Source: Euprymna scolopes
Taxonomy: Eukaryota; Mollusca; Cephalopoda; Sepiida; Sepiolidae
Reading direction: 5' to 3'
DNA: 32,931 nt
Assembly: GCA_024364805.1 (NCBI GenBank)
Contig: CM044497.1
Location: 41,839,437 to 41,872,367 of the forward strand
Shown here: positions 20,697 to 29,880 of the stretch, piece after piece
How the letters are laid out: the number at the start of each line of letters is the position of its first letter
Position numbering within the stretch: the stretch's first letter is position 1
Position numbers and translations under genes: made by a program
The notes under the pieces: generated by a model
The model's database searches: none
What the model was told of the DNA's origin: nothing
Seen by the model: only the letters and a program-made list of their open reading frames with translations

Positions 20697-21275
20697 AATT
20701 GAATACCCTAAAAGAATTGATAAAGGAATATAAGCCCTAAGTATTTCACAATTCACAACAAATCTGATCAATTTACGCGCGTACCACAACCAATGGTTCA
20801 ATTTTATGAAAAAGGGTGCGGAACTCAATCCACTGATAAGTGCAATTAATATCGTTAGGGTGAACACGGCACAGATCACGTCCATTCCCAGAAACAATGA
20901 ACATGCAGGAGATTTCGCCCGGAGAGTTTGTCCTGCGTGTGTACACAACTGGCTGTCAACAGTTCTCAGCGGGAAAACGCAAGTTCACACTAAAGCTGCG
21001 AGTGAGGTGCTCATTAGAAGAAAATTGAATACCTTAAAAGAATTCGTAAAGGAATATAAGCTCTAAGTAGTTCACAAGTCACAACATGTCGGATCAATTT
21101 ACGCGCGTACCACAACCAATGGTCAAATTAATGAAGAAAGGTGTAGAACTTAATCTACTGATCATGCAGTGAATATCGTAAGGCTGAACATGGCTCAGAT
21201 CGTGTCCATTCCCAGAAACAATGAACACCCAGGAGTGTGACACATTGCTTATTTTGCCCGGTGAGTTTGTCCTGC
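20697..21275 (+). repeat. Tandem duplication, period about 326 bp, of Gypsy pol sequence
   Basis: AATTGAATAC at 20697 recurs at 21023, and similarity continues through AAGGAATATAAG, GATCAATTTACGCGCG and TACCACAACCAATGG to CCCAGAAACAATGAAC and GAGTTTGTCCTGCG. The first unit begins right at the LINE 3' end, and the second runs into an A-rich tail at about 21277-21313. The unit covers the RNase H to integrase boundary of a Gypsy element. The duplication is partly diverged. Confidence 0.8.
20806..21066 (+). pseudogene. Gypsy RNase H / integrase N-terminal fossil fragment
   Basis: An 86-codon frame whose second half (LSGKTQVHTKAASEVLIRR, then LNTLKEFVKEYKL) resembles the end of Gypsy RNase H. The first half resembles the RNase H-integrase linker. 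Family is the same type as the element at 25255-29880. Old fragment, broken. Confidence 0.55.
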
Positions 21276-21276
21276 G

Positions 21277-21313
21277 ACAAAAAACAAAAACAAAGAACAA
21301 ACAAAAAAAAACA
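21277..21313. repeat. A-rich tract
   Basis: A run of A with scattered C and G (AAAAAACAAAAACAAAG and so on), marking the right boundary of the 326-bp tandem block. It may be a poly(A) tail of a retroposed copy. Confidence 0.6.
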
Positions 21314-22100
21314 GCAATTAGATTGGTAATACAAATATGCGTGGAATGCTAACCTATAGACCCAGCGCAGTTACTCGGAGAAAAGAAAAGCTGGAAGTGA
21401 GCAGTTATCGGCAACGTTTGGGAATGTACATGACACACTTAAGTGCTTATCATTTCCTAAAGTTCACGGATTGTGGACCGTCGCGGTTTTCGGTGTGGAG
21501 GTAATTTGCATGGCAGAACTCGGAAACTATAATTCGCCAAGTGAAACATGTCATTTTTGAACATGGGATGACGCGATACGTGAAGCACTTTTGCCCCCAA
21601 CATCGTGTACGCTCGTCACAAGAAGATTCCAACTGAAAAACTTCCATCGAGAGCAGATCTTAAAATCGTATATCAGGTGACGAAAAGGACTCAGAAGACG
21701 TGTTTGGAATAAGGTCGTGCACCTGATGAAGCCTGCGGTTCTGAAAAGACCCCACAATTGCGAGGAAGTACTCAACAACGATGACTACTGCCGGGGTGCA
21801 ACCTATGTGATTTTTAGATGGAGGAAGAGTGTGACAATAGTCACGGAAACAAGCTGGCATATGTTGCGTGCCCTACGACCAAAACTCAAAATCCGACCGA
21901 TAGGACACAAATATCCGGCATATGCTTAAATGCGACCGCGTCTTAATTCGCATATGCCTTACTTGAGCATATAAAAAGCCGAATTTCTTGGATTAGAGAG
22001 AATATTTTTTCTTAATCTGAGTTATTTTGTACTGTTTAGTGAGTAAGAGAAATACTGGTTACTTTTGTTGTACGTTTAACTCACGTGTCAGAGAGAGAAA
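21314..22100. other. GC-balanced unassigned block with palindrome and TATA box
   Basis: This block is more GC-balanced than its neighbours. Several short overlapping frames lie on both strands (for example 21717-21929), none recognised. At 21917-21958 is an imperfect palindrome with 9-bp perfect ends (GGCATATGC...GCATATGCC), followed at 21968-21979 by GCATATAAAAAG. This could be a promoter or an LTR U3/R region; I could not find a partner copy in this window. Confidence 0.35.
21917..21980 (+). promoter_or_regulatory. Palindrome plus TATA box, possible core promoter
   Basis: GGCATATGC (21917-21925) and its inverse GCATATGCC (21950-21958) both hold a CATATG E-box. A TATAAAA box follows at about 21972. 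The spacing suits a promoter or a viral-type LTR promoter. No confirmed transcript downstream; the nearest ATG with a good context (AACAATGG, about 22107) opens only a short frame. Confidence 0.35.
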
Positions 22101-23277
22101 AATAACAATGGAGTTTTTGTGCCAAAACGGTATTCGGCAGTTTTAAACTGAAATTTCAGGATTACGAATCTACCCAATTTCTACCTTTAGAACAAAAGTA
22201 CGAAATAATAGTTAGACTATTTCGAAATAATCGGGCAAATCGAGCTTATTTTTAAACGCAGATATACATTTCCCATCCAAATTGAATGAAACACAACGTC
22301 AAATGCAAATAATTTTGATTTTTATTACCTACAAGCTGTTCACTTACTTAGTTGCAGGCATCATATATGAACACCTCTTTTCACGAAGTATACCTACAAT
22401 ATTTTACCTGCAGAGTCAGGATGAAGTGTCTGGGCACCAATAATAAATTGTTTTCTAATAAAAAAATTTGGAGAACTGTGGTACTCTAGAATAATCTATG
22501 CATGGCTTGAATTAATAACCAAAAAACCTACGACAGTGCGCATTACACATAGCTACTAGGGTGTCTTGATTTAAATACGGTCATTTAAATAATCAAGTAG
22601 ACCAAACATATACGTAGAGAACTGTGGCAAATATAAGCCACACAAATTGCACTGTCATTATCTATGGCGTCAAGATCGGAAAAGGAACCTTCAAAGGGAA
22701 ATTGTATATCTTTATTACCCTTTTATTCAGGCGATAGATTCGCCAAGATAACTAGCCAATAAAAACCGCAGTGCCCTCAATAATACAGGAACAATGAAGA
22801 AAACTCACTGTATGAGTCCAGGTTGTACGACAGCTGAGGCGCTGCCTAACGTCGATTTTACAGTTCATGCATACCTTTTCTAAAAATACTGTGATAAATA
22901 TTGTGCTGGGAAAAATGGGACAAGCATCCCATCAAGCAGAGTAGATGTAAACTTAAAAACATCTGATTTGATAAAGATGAATCAAGAACCAAGAAAAGCA
23001 GAGTAAATAAACCCCTGGGTATAAAGGAAAAGAAATACAAATTGAGTGATAAAAATGTAAAGAACATCATTATAACAAACTTACAAATAGAAACAAGGGA
23101 ACAACTACTAACAAACTAACCATGCATGTGATAGCAAACAGTTTTAAAAATAATACATACATCATCCACTATGGTTCTCGCATTTGTACAACTACGTGCA
23201 TACATAGGAGAGCTATTAAACCTAATATAGGGATAGTGGACAGGACAAACAATACGGCGTCGCTGAGGTTTGTATTT
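22101..23277. other. No recognised genes
   Basis: A stop-free run of about 36 codons at 22140-22255 (SFKLKFQDYESTQFLPLEQK on) faintly resembles the N-terminus of some transposases but is too short to call. The rest is AT-rich with no repeat that I recognise. Confidence 0.35.
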
Positions 23278-23291
23278 TCTTCTTCTTCTTT

Positions 23292-23344
<53 letters not shown>
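23278..23344. repeat. (TTC)n followed by (ATT)17 microsatellite
   Basis: TTCTTCTTCTT at 23279-23290 is followed by a pure ATT trinucleotide run from 23293 to 23344. It yields Tyr or Ile homopolymers in translated frames, which are artefacts. Confidence 0.95.
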
Positions 23345-23345
<1 letters not shown>

Positions 23346-23639
23346 CCATTTTGTGTATGGCTGTCTGTATTTAAGGTTCATACAAATATTAGGACCCCAT
23401 TGTAGATGTGCGTACATACGGCTCCTACGATTCCAGGAAATTTTCATGTTGTACATAATTATTGGTATTTTGTTACTTTCGCAAACTAAGCAATCTTAAA
23501 CATAGCATTCAGCATCAGACACATCCAGACTATTTTAAGAACTTGCAGAAAATTCTACTCCATGCGACGAAGGCCATTAAGTCCTCGTATATTTTCCTAT
23601 AACACACAACACGCAAGGTAACATACACATATCTGTGCG

Positions 23640-24350
23640 TGAGGTCGCCAAGCTAATCAAGAAGCTTGATTCAAGTAAGGCAACTGGCCAGAACGGTATT
23701 CCAATTATAGTGTTAAAACTAGCTTCAACCAGAACTTGCCCCCATACTTACAAAGCTGTTTAAGCGTTGTCTTAAGGAGAAGTGCTTTCTAACACTCTGT
23801 AACACCTCGTCAGTATGCCCTGTATTTAAGAATTCAGGTGATAAGTCATCTCCATTTCAGTACAGCCCAATACGTCCCCTGTGTGTCATGAGTAAGTTGC
23901 TGGAATCCATATTAAATAGAGAAGTAGTCAACCACCTCAGAAGAAATAAGCTTCTTAGTAACAATATGGTTTCCGTTCTGCTAGATCTGAAGCAGATGTG
24001 CTAACGGTCATATCTTATAGGATTAGCGGATCTCTCGGTAAAGGCTTCCTTTCTAGGGCAATTGCTCTTGATATATCAAAGGCCTTCCGTAAGGTATGCC
24101 ATTAAGGCCTACTTCACAAAATGTCCAGCAATGGTATAACTTGAAATGTGTTCTCAATTATTAAATTGTTTCTTTCTGATACGGCCATAAGAGTAGTGGT
24201 TGATGGGCAGAAATCATAGGTCCGAAGTATTAATGCTGAATTCCTCAGGGGTCCATCTTGGGCCAAACAATCTTCCTGATCTACATCAATGATCTCACAA
24301 AACACATACGTTAATCATTCGTTGACATTTATGCTGATGACGCGACGATC
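23640..24350 (+). pseudogene. LINE family B reverse transcriptase, broken
   Basis: The motif sequence is DSSKATGQNGIPIIVLKLAS (23668 on), then a broken YRPISLLC region near 23870. FRSARSEADVLTVISYRISG lies near 23974, and ALDISKAFRKVCH (24064-24102) is motif A with its Asp kept. FLSDTAIRVVVDGQ lies near 24170, and a degraded PQGS loop near 24245. YADDATIYCNSSK starts at 24330, so motif C still has both Asp residues (24336-24341). Frame changes and stops lie between these, so it is not translatable as one protein. Confidence 0.75.
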
Positions 24351-24352
24351 TA

Positions 24353-24727
24353 TTGCAACTCATCAAAGGCAAAAATGACAAAGTTCTCTCTGATTCTCTC
24401 TCCTCTGATCCTGAGCGCGTGATACAGTGGGAGAAGACGTGGCTGGTTACTTTTAGTGCATATAAAACCAAGATCCTATCTTTACATCATCAACGCTTTG
24501 ACCCTCATCTGGCATCAATTGAAAAGGAAGTCTCTCGTCTTGGGGAGGCTCCATGTTTTGACAAACTTCTGGGATTGAACGTGAATCCTGATCTGAAATG
24601 GAACACGTACACCAAGTTTGTTGCCAATGCCACTGGAAAAATTGTAGGACGCTTCTACCGCTCCAGAAGATATCTTACTGCTGATGCATTTCTCTATCTA
24701 TATACTTCTAAAAGCCAAGTACGTTAA
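24353..24727 (+). pseudogene. LINE family B, post-RT segment (open 124 codons)
   Basis: A clean frame directly after motif C but offset from it by a frame change. It reads LSDSLSSDPERVIQWEKTWL, then VTFSAYKTKILSL, LGEAPCFDKLLGLNVNPDLK and a GKIVGRFYRSRRYLTADAFL block typical of the thumb region. It stops at 24727 where the canonical PRMEYCCH follows in the family; here the downstream sequence continues in another frame. Confidence 0.65.
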
Positions 24728-25250
24728 AGGATGTAGTACTGCTTCTACATCTGGGTAGGAACTGCTAAAACCAACCTATCTTGCGTTGACAGAGTACAAA
24801 ATAGACATGATGGCTTAGTGAGGTATGCCATTTTCTCTTTCCTACAACCTCTCTCCCACAGAAGAGAGGTTACGAGCCTGTCTTTGATTTATCGTTTTTC
24901 CATAGCAGGCACGCGTCTGAGCTCCAATCTCTGATCCCCCCTGTTTAATATTTCACGAAAAACACTTGTCAATAATTTTCACCACTCTTTATCTGTGCCT
25001 TGATTAAAACTTAGAACTGCACGCCCATGGAACTCTGTTGCGTTTTCCTGCTTCCAACCAGGCTACAACTTAGATCTCTTCAAGTCGAACATAAACAAAT
25101 TCATGATAAACCGCTCTCTAAGTAAGACTTTTTATCAAATCTTCATTACTAAGGATTACTACGATATTATTCCATTGCTTACTATACACGCAATAGCCCT
25201 TATCCCTGAGTGGCTTCTGGGCCGTGATAAGAAGTGACTACCATGTAAAA
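24728..25250 (+). pseudogene. LINE family B C-terminus and 3' end
   Basis: Pieces in different frames include LSHRREVTSLSL near 24855, SRHASELQSLIPP near 24905, a WNSVAFSCFQPGYNLDLFKS block near 25035, and AIALIPEWLLGRDKK before a stop near 25238. Short 3' UTR (CTACCATGTAAAAAATG). Compare with the two 3' fragments near the right end of the window. Confidence 0.7.
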
Positions 25251-25254
25251 AATG

Positions 25255-25770
25255 CATATGACCAGTTTGTCACTCGACAACTTCGTCTAAACTAAAGGGT
25301 GGACGATTTTTTTACTGAGCTGCGACGCCTGCCCCGGTTGGTCGGGGGACCGTTGCCCGAATGTTAGCTAATGTGTGTATTCCTGTCTAGATTACCGAAC
25401 GTGTAAACATGTATTACGTGCCTCATCCAGGATAGAAACAATGAGTGTTAACCCGAACAAGAACTATCATGCTTGACCACGACGGCCATACAGAATTGGC
25501 TGCTGATAAGTCTGCCAGATGATCGCGAACAGAATCAAATGTGCACTATGACAATGAAAATTTGTTTGCTACAGGTGTGGTGGTCCCAAGTGCTTGGCCG
25601 AAGGACTACTTACAGAATTGCCAAAAGAGGTTGGACAGTCGGTCGTGCAAATACCGCCGTGAGATACATTGCTTCAGATGCAGTGGCTTTAGACATATAT
25701 CATCACAGTGTCAGGTAAACGCCAAAGGGCAGGAGGAAGCAGCATTCGTCTCGTCCCAGACAAACTAAAC
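25255..25770 (+). pseudogene. Gypsy gag fossil with zinc knuckle
   Basis: The left part resembles Gypsy gag (for example the FFTELRR and VGGPLP stretches near 25300). At about 25668-25715 lies a CCHC zinc knuckle, CFRCSGFRHISSQC (C-X2-C-X4-H-X4-C), the nucleic-acid binding motif at the end of nucleocapsid. It leads directly into the protease region. Broken. Confidence 0.7.
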
Positions 25771-25779
25771 ACTGAGTCT

Positions 25780-26079
25780 CTTCCCTCCATGAAAGTTCGT
25801 GTAGATGGGCAAGAGTACACGGCTTTACTTGATTCCGGGTGTTCACAGACTTTAGTGAGTGAAGCTGTGTGTCGCTTTTGGAAGTTGAAGTACGCAGGAG
25901 TACTGACATCTGACGGAAAGTCATTGAAGTGCCAAGGATACGGCAGAGTAAATGTAGAGGTTAGCCAAGTTCCTGGTGTCGACATTGAGGCTTTGGTCGT
26001 TGAGAAACAGCTGTTGCGTTTTGATCCACTGCTGGGAATTGATGACATCAGAAAACTCGGTGGAGTTCATTTCACGTAA
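25780..26079 (+). pseudogene. Gypsy aspartic protease fossil
   Basis: A retroviral-type pepsin half. VRVDGQEYTALLDSGCSQTL contains the DSG active site (about 25826-25836); a hydrophobic segment and LLGIDDIRKLG follow, consistent with the flap-to-C-terminal region of Gypsy proteases. It lies in its usual place between the zinc knuckle and RT. Confidence 0.75.
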
Positions 26080-26389
26080 TCTGGTTAAACACGTTTGGAG
26101 TCTTAAACAAATGTGCTTCCATCTCTATCGACGAGCCTGACTTTAGCGTGACTTATGATCACATTAATAAAGAATGGACTGCATCATGGAAATAGTCAAA
26201 TGGTTTCTCCCACAATAAATTGAATAACAGTGTCCAAGAATACACGATGCCTTGTCACACCAGAGATATTATGAGAAAGAAATTCAACTATGGCAGCAGA
26301 ATGGCTGGCTGGTGCCATATTCACCCAGTCAATGGCCTAATTTCCTTAATGACCCACTGAAAGGCCTAATTCCCTTAATCGCGGTCGTA

Positions 26390-27060
26390 CAGGTAGTCCA
26401 GTTCTTGATTATCGGTAAGTGAAAGAATTTGTGGATGCCTTTGCTGCCAATGCAGATGTGTGCACACAAAAACTGAGTTGCGGCGACAAGAAGTGATTGT
26501 GTCGCTTATAGCTCTGCGGAATGCATATCTTATATATTAGAATATATGTTTACAAAGCATTATGCCCATTTAAAACAGTTATTTTAAAGGTCCAGCGCTT
26601 TTGTCTCACGCGGTTGGGATTCGCGCTGAATGTGGCGCCACTTATTATGAAGTCTGTAATAGACGCGATCATATCCCAGGACCATGCAATCAAAATGCGC
26701 ATCAGTATATGTGGATTATAGTTTCATTAATGAAAGTATACTTCCTGCATCACGCGTGCAACGACATTTTATAGTCTATGATTTGGTTCCCAAGGCTCCG
26801 GTGCAACTGAAAACGGAGCCAGAGTACTGGGTTTGCAAGTCTGGGAGAAAGATTTCACGCTGCAATGGAAACGAAGAAGTCCAATTCCAAGAATCCCTGG
26901 TGAATTGACCCGTCGACGCGTATTTTTTCTTTCTGGAAAACTTGTTGGCCATTTTCTCGTATGTAGATTGCTCCGGGTGGCAGTCGCATTCATTAAGCAA
27001 CTGCAATATCCAAAGGATGAAATGACAGAATCAAAAATGTATCTCTTTGTCACATGTTGG
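26390..27060 (+). pseudogene. Gypsy reverse transcriptase fossil
   Basis: Matches to Ty3/Gypsy RT in order are an EFVDAFAANADVC segment near 26420, LTRLGFALNVAPLIMKS near 26610-26655, the palm and post-palm region up to about 26760, and the thumb/connection region (KLVGHFLVCRLLRVAVAFIK, 26941-27000). Broken in several places. Confidence 0.7.
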
Positions 27061-27099
27061 AAGAAACTGTGAGCAAAGTACGAAAAGCGGATCCGGTTG

Positions 27100-27360
27100 G
27101 AGGATCCTGGGCCATGAACAACAAAAAGATTACACTGTAGGCGGATGCAAATTGCATAGCCACGAGAATGTTATTGGAGCCAATTTGAACGGTTATTGAT
27201 GATGCGTGTTGGCTACATCCTACTAACGACGCTCAACACAATAATCTAGCTGAACTGAACGCAGCACTCAAAGAAGTCAATCTGGCCCTTCAACGGAAGG
27301 CAAGAGTGTTAAACTTAGTAACGTGCGCGTTCACCGATGGAGTAACGCAGGAACTACACT
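27100..27360 (+). pseudogene. Gypsy RNase H fossil
   Basis: The stretch near 27205-27305 (ACWLHPTNDAQHNNLAELNA, then LKEVNLALQRKARV) matches the RNase H of this Gypsy type, including the NLAEL.AA helix. The end near 27330-27360 (CAFTDG) corresponds to the next conserved strand. The same domain is the source of the tandem block at 20697-21275. Confidence 0.65.
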
Positions 27361-27475
27361 TTCATTAATGAAAATATCATCCACATATGCTGATGCGGCA
27401 TTTTTGATTGCATGGTTCTGAGATATGACCGCATCTATTACAGATGCCATAATAAGTGGCGTCATATTAAGATAG
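27361..27475 (-). pseudogene. Inverted patch of Gypsy RT sequence
   Basis: The minus strand of this 115-bp patch matches the plus-strand RT palm segment at about 26632-26745 (shared ATGCAATCAAAA and TTCATTAATGAAA, plus GCGCCACTTATTATG in a related form). It is therefore a second, oppositely oriented piece of the same RT family placed between RNase H and integrase. Confidence 0.7.
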
Positions 27476-27529
27476 TCTAACCAGAATGCCTGGCAGGCCG
27501 ATTGATCCCCTCAAGGAAGAAAAAGAGCC

Positions 27530-28260
27530 GGTTCTTTGGAGTTGCGCAGCAGTAAGACAACTCGACAGGAAGCAGGTGGCTGACATCCATCAGTAAAACG
27601 AACTCTATATTTTGCCAGAATGGTGGACTCGCAATGTCCAAAGAGACTGGTAAATCTGTCCTGAAAGCATGCGAAGCAATTTTATCATAGATCAAGCACC
27701 AGTTTGTCGGAAAAAATAGGAAAAATTAGTGTCAGGAAAAACTGAGGCAGACTGGTAATGGGCGTAACCTAGCACACTAGTGAGAATTTTTTTACTATTA
27801 TCGACTGTGACCCCTTTAGATTGGCAATCAGTCGCCAGTGCATCGAAGCGATACGACCACTGCAATCCGACAGTTAGAGAATATTTATCTTAATCGAGGC
27901 CCACCGACGGAAATACTGACCGACAACGATACTGCTTTCACCAGTAAGGAGTTCTAGCCATTTGGCAACAAACTGGGACATACATATGCGATTTCGATGT
28001 GTGTACTCACCAAGTGGAAATGGACTTATAGAGCCAAGCCATAGAACCATTAAAACCATCTCAGTGAGAAAGAACTGTTCAATACTGGAGGCAGTCTACT
28101 GGCACAACGTAACCCTAGAGGATGACGTTTCATCTTCCACCGCGTCAAGGGAGGTGCTACATAGATACCATGTACGAATCAAGGGTATAGAAACTAACCC
28201 ACTGCCCAAACCAGAAGTGACTGGAGGGAAGTATGCAAAAGGAGACACCGTTTTGATTAT

Positions 28261-28267
<7 letters not shown>
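27530..28267 (+). pseudogene. Gypsy integrase fossil
   Basis: The N-terminal part near 27575-27720 resembles the integrase zinc region. The core near 27835-27960 contains TAIRQLENIYLNRGPP and a TDNDTAF motif. The open stretch 27962-28267 (RFRCVYSPSGNG, then RTIKTISVRKNCSILEAVYW, then ALH-like RYHVRIKGIE) is the end of the core and the C-terminal domain. It is cut by the TA microsatellite at 28268. Broken. Confidence 0.75.

Positions 28268-28341
<74 letters not shown>
28268..28341. repeat. (TA)37 microsatellite at the Gypsy interruption
   Basis: A pure TA run of 74 bp. It lies exactly where integrase similarity stops, and turns that frame into a spurious Ile-Tyr repeat on both strands. Confidence 0.95.
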
Positions 28342-28344
<3 letters not shown>

Positions 28345-28803
28345 GCTAGTATATAAAGGGATATATGCCTGTCTGTCGGTGGGACTGTTTACCTTCATAC
28401 TTTAAAACACTATCTCCTCCGTCTTAAGCTAAAAGTCGCATAGCAACGTTAGGCGCATTACATTGTTCGATCTTTTACGGGCAGTTCTTTTACGGATTTT
28501 TAACCGGTTAAATTTATTCTTCCGGGATCCAAAATGGGTCAAACTCGGAACAGTCTTGAAACATTGTGAACATTCATTTAATTTTATTTTTACCTTGGAA
28601 TGTTTGTATACAGTTTACATGCGTGTCACGTCGGTACAATGTTAACGTCATTTGCTTTTAATGTTACAGTTCTTGTTTCGATTTCAGCTGGTAGTACTTA
28701 AATCTTTTTTTTTCTTTTTCTAAATCACGACTTCATACTAGTGTATCAAACCTGGACAAATGAAAATACTATATTGAGTGGTATTTTACGCCCTTGGAAA
28801 TGT

Positions 28804-28854
<51 letters not shown>

Positions 28855-29405
28855 CTTACAAACAACCCCCTTGTTTTGAGGGGGTTCCAAATATGCTTAA
28901 AATACTCATCTGAAACTTAACAACACATATTGTGTTGTTGTAAGGGACGGGATTATAGATTAAAAAAAACAAAAAAACTTGTTTGCATACCTTATTTTGA
29001 CGTCTGAATATCAGAACCTCGATTGTGTTTAATTATCCCGCTTTTGAGTTTTGAAGTGTGAAATTCGGTGAATATGTTAAGTAAAATAATTAATTTAAGT
29101 TAAGCAAAACAAAACAAAAAAATATTTATACGAAAAAAGCCATTTTAAATTCTTTGATGAATAAATTAACAATTTCTTTTTCGCGAGCCGAATAATGCAT
29201 GACCATTATTAAACAGGGCATGCTTTGAAGAATCGATACAAAAAAATAAATTCGATAAATATTGTGCCCTTTGTGTTAAAAATATCATCATTTTTTGATC
29301 CAGTTTGAAAACATTTGTCGCCTTTCGACTACTGTGAACCAAACAAGCTGAAATAATTTTTTTATTCTGCTTTAAATTGCCCCCTCCCAATTTTGGATAG
29401 CATTA
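28342..29405. other. Unassigned sequence interrupting the Gypsy fossil
   Basis: About 1.1 kb without recognised coding motifs. It has a second (TA)n tract and is T-rich to AT-rich. Because Gypsy-like sequence seems to resume near 29500, this block together with its flanking microsatellites looks like an insertion or an expanded non-coding segment, but its ends are not defined by TIRs or target-site duplications that I can see. Confidence 0.4.
28806..28854. repeat. (TA)n microsatellite with one G interruption
   Basis: A TA run of 49 bp interrupted by TATATGTATAT. It is followed by an inverted pair AACCCCC...GGGGGTT (28863-28887). Confidence 0.95.
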
Positions 29406-29436
29406 CCCCCCCCCCACACACACACACACATACACA
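29406..29436. repeat. C10 homopolymer followed by (CA)n
   Basis: Ten C at 29406-29415, then a CA run to about 29436. Length-variable simple sequence. Confidence 0.9.
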
Positions 29437-29458
29437 TTAAAAACCAAACTCATACAAA

Positions 29459-29493
29459 TGGTCACCCATCTGGTACTGACCAGCCTCAGCGTT
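29459..29493 (-). repeat. 5S rRNA-like internal promoter fragment
   Basis: On the minus strand, AACGCTGAGGCTGGTCAGTA followed by CCAGATGGGTGACC resembles the 3' half of metazoan 5S rRNA (AAGCAACG..GGGCC.GGTCAGTACTTGGATGGGTGACC), which holds the A box, intermediate element and C box. Sequence on both sides does not extend the match, so this is a fragment, for example of a 5S-derived SINE, not a 5S gene. Confidence 0.45.
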
Positions 29494-29499
29494 AATAAT

Positions 29500-29880
29500 A
29501 CATTGAAATTTGAACACTGGTCGGGTTACTGAAGTGAACAGCCTGCAGTCAGTGAAAGTTGATTGGGTGCCTTGGCACGTTAAAGACATTCCACCAGTAA
29601 CACGGACGCACGTGTCAATTGACGAAAGTGATTCTTAAGACAAAGATTCTGAGGCGAGTGAGCCGCTAAACTATTTTAATTCATATCCGGCTGAAATGAT
29701 CTGATACTAGCAACCTCCCAACTGATGAGGTGTCTACTGAAAGATTACCCCCAGACGAGTGTACGCACGGGGGTCAGGGCCACGTTATTCCTCTTCGAAC
29801 AATTACCCGACAGCGACGGATACTACCTCCCTGCCCTGTTTGGGATCATGAGATCGGGGGGGGGTCGTAACTTACCTTAC
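29500..29880 (+). pseudogene. Probable C-terminal tail of the Gypsy pol fossil
   Basis: Short stretches recall the region after the integrase core in this Gypsy type: a basic and Pro-rich segment (TRQRRILPPCPVWDHEI, near 29800-29850) preceded by an acidic Ser/Glu-rich stretch (near 29625-29670). Assignment is tentative, from general resemblance. Confidence 0.4.

Larger units (their letters stand above)
23525..25250 (+). mobile_element. LINE family B, 5'-truncated, RT and C-terminus
   Basis: A second jockey-like LINE, distinct in sequence from family A. It begins in the linker before RT (CVREVAKLIKKLDSSKATGQ, about 23635) and continues through RT to the 3' end (INKFMINRSLSKTFYQIL, then IALIPEWLLGRDKK, ending in a stop near 25238). 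Two more 3' ends of the same family occur at 30828-31057 and 32607-32931. Multiple frame changes. The 3' end abuts the Gypsy gag fossil at 25255, so one has been interrupted or truncated by the other. Confidence 0.8.
25255..29880 (+). mobile_element. Fossil Gypsy-type LTR retrotransposon, interrupted
   Basis: Parts appear in standard Gypsy order on the plus strand: gag with zinc knuckle (25255-25770), aspartic protease (25780-26080), RT (26390-27060), RNase H (27100-27360), integrase (27530-28267) and a probable C-terminal tail (29500-29880). RNase H before integrase and RT motifs of this type place it in Ty3/Gypsy. The coding frames carry many breaks (well over a dozen), a small inverted RT patch sits between RNase H and integrase, and about 1.2 kb of unrelated sequence separates the integrase from the tail. 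No LTR was found at the left, where LINE family B abuts gag. A right LTR could lie in 29900-30240 but has no partner here. Old and inactive. Confidence 0.75.

Noticed and set aside
20327-20948. Minus-strand frames of 123 and 100 codons
   Set aside because: Antisense shadows of the LINE C-terminal frame and of the Gypsy tandem block.
23116-23499. Frames with poly-Ile or poly-Tyr
   Set aside because: Artefacts of the (ATT)n microsatellite.
25689-26048. 119-codon minus-strand frame
   Set aside because: Antisense to the gag zinc knuckle and protease fossil, whose motifs are clear on the plus strand.
27962-28405. 147-codon frame ending in a long Ile-Tyr repeat
   Set aside because: The first part belongs to the Gypsy integrase fossil; the Ile-Tyr part is translation of a TA microsatellite and not a protein domain.
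29459-29493. Possible 5S rRNA gene
   Set aside because: Only about 35 bp resemble 5S; flanks do not extend to the 120-base gene.
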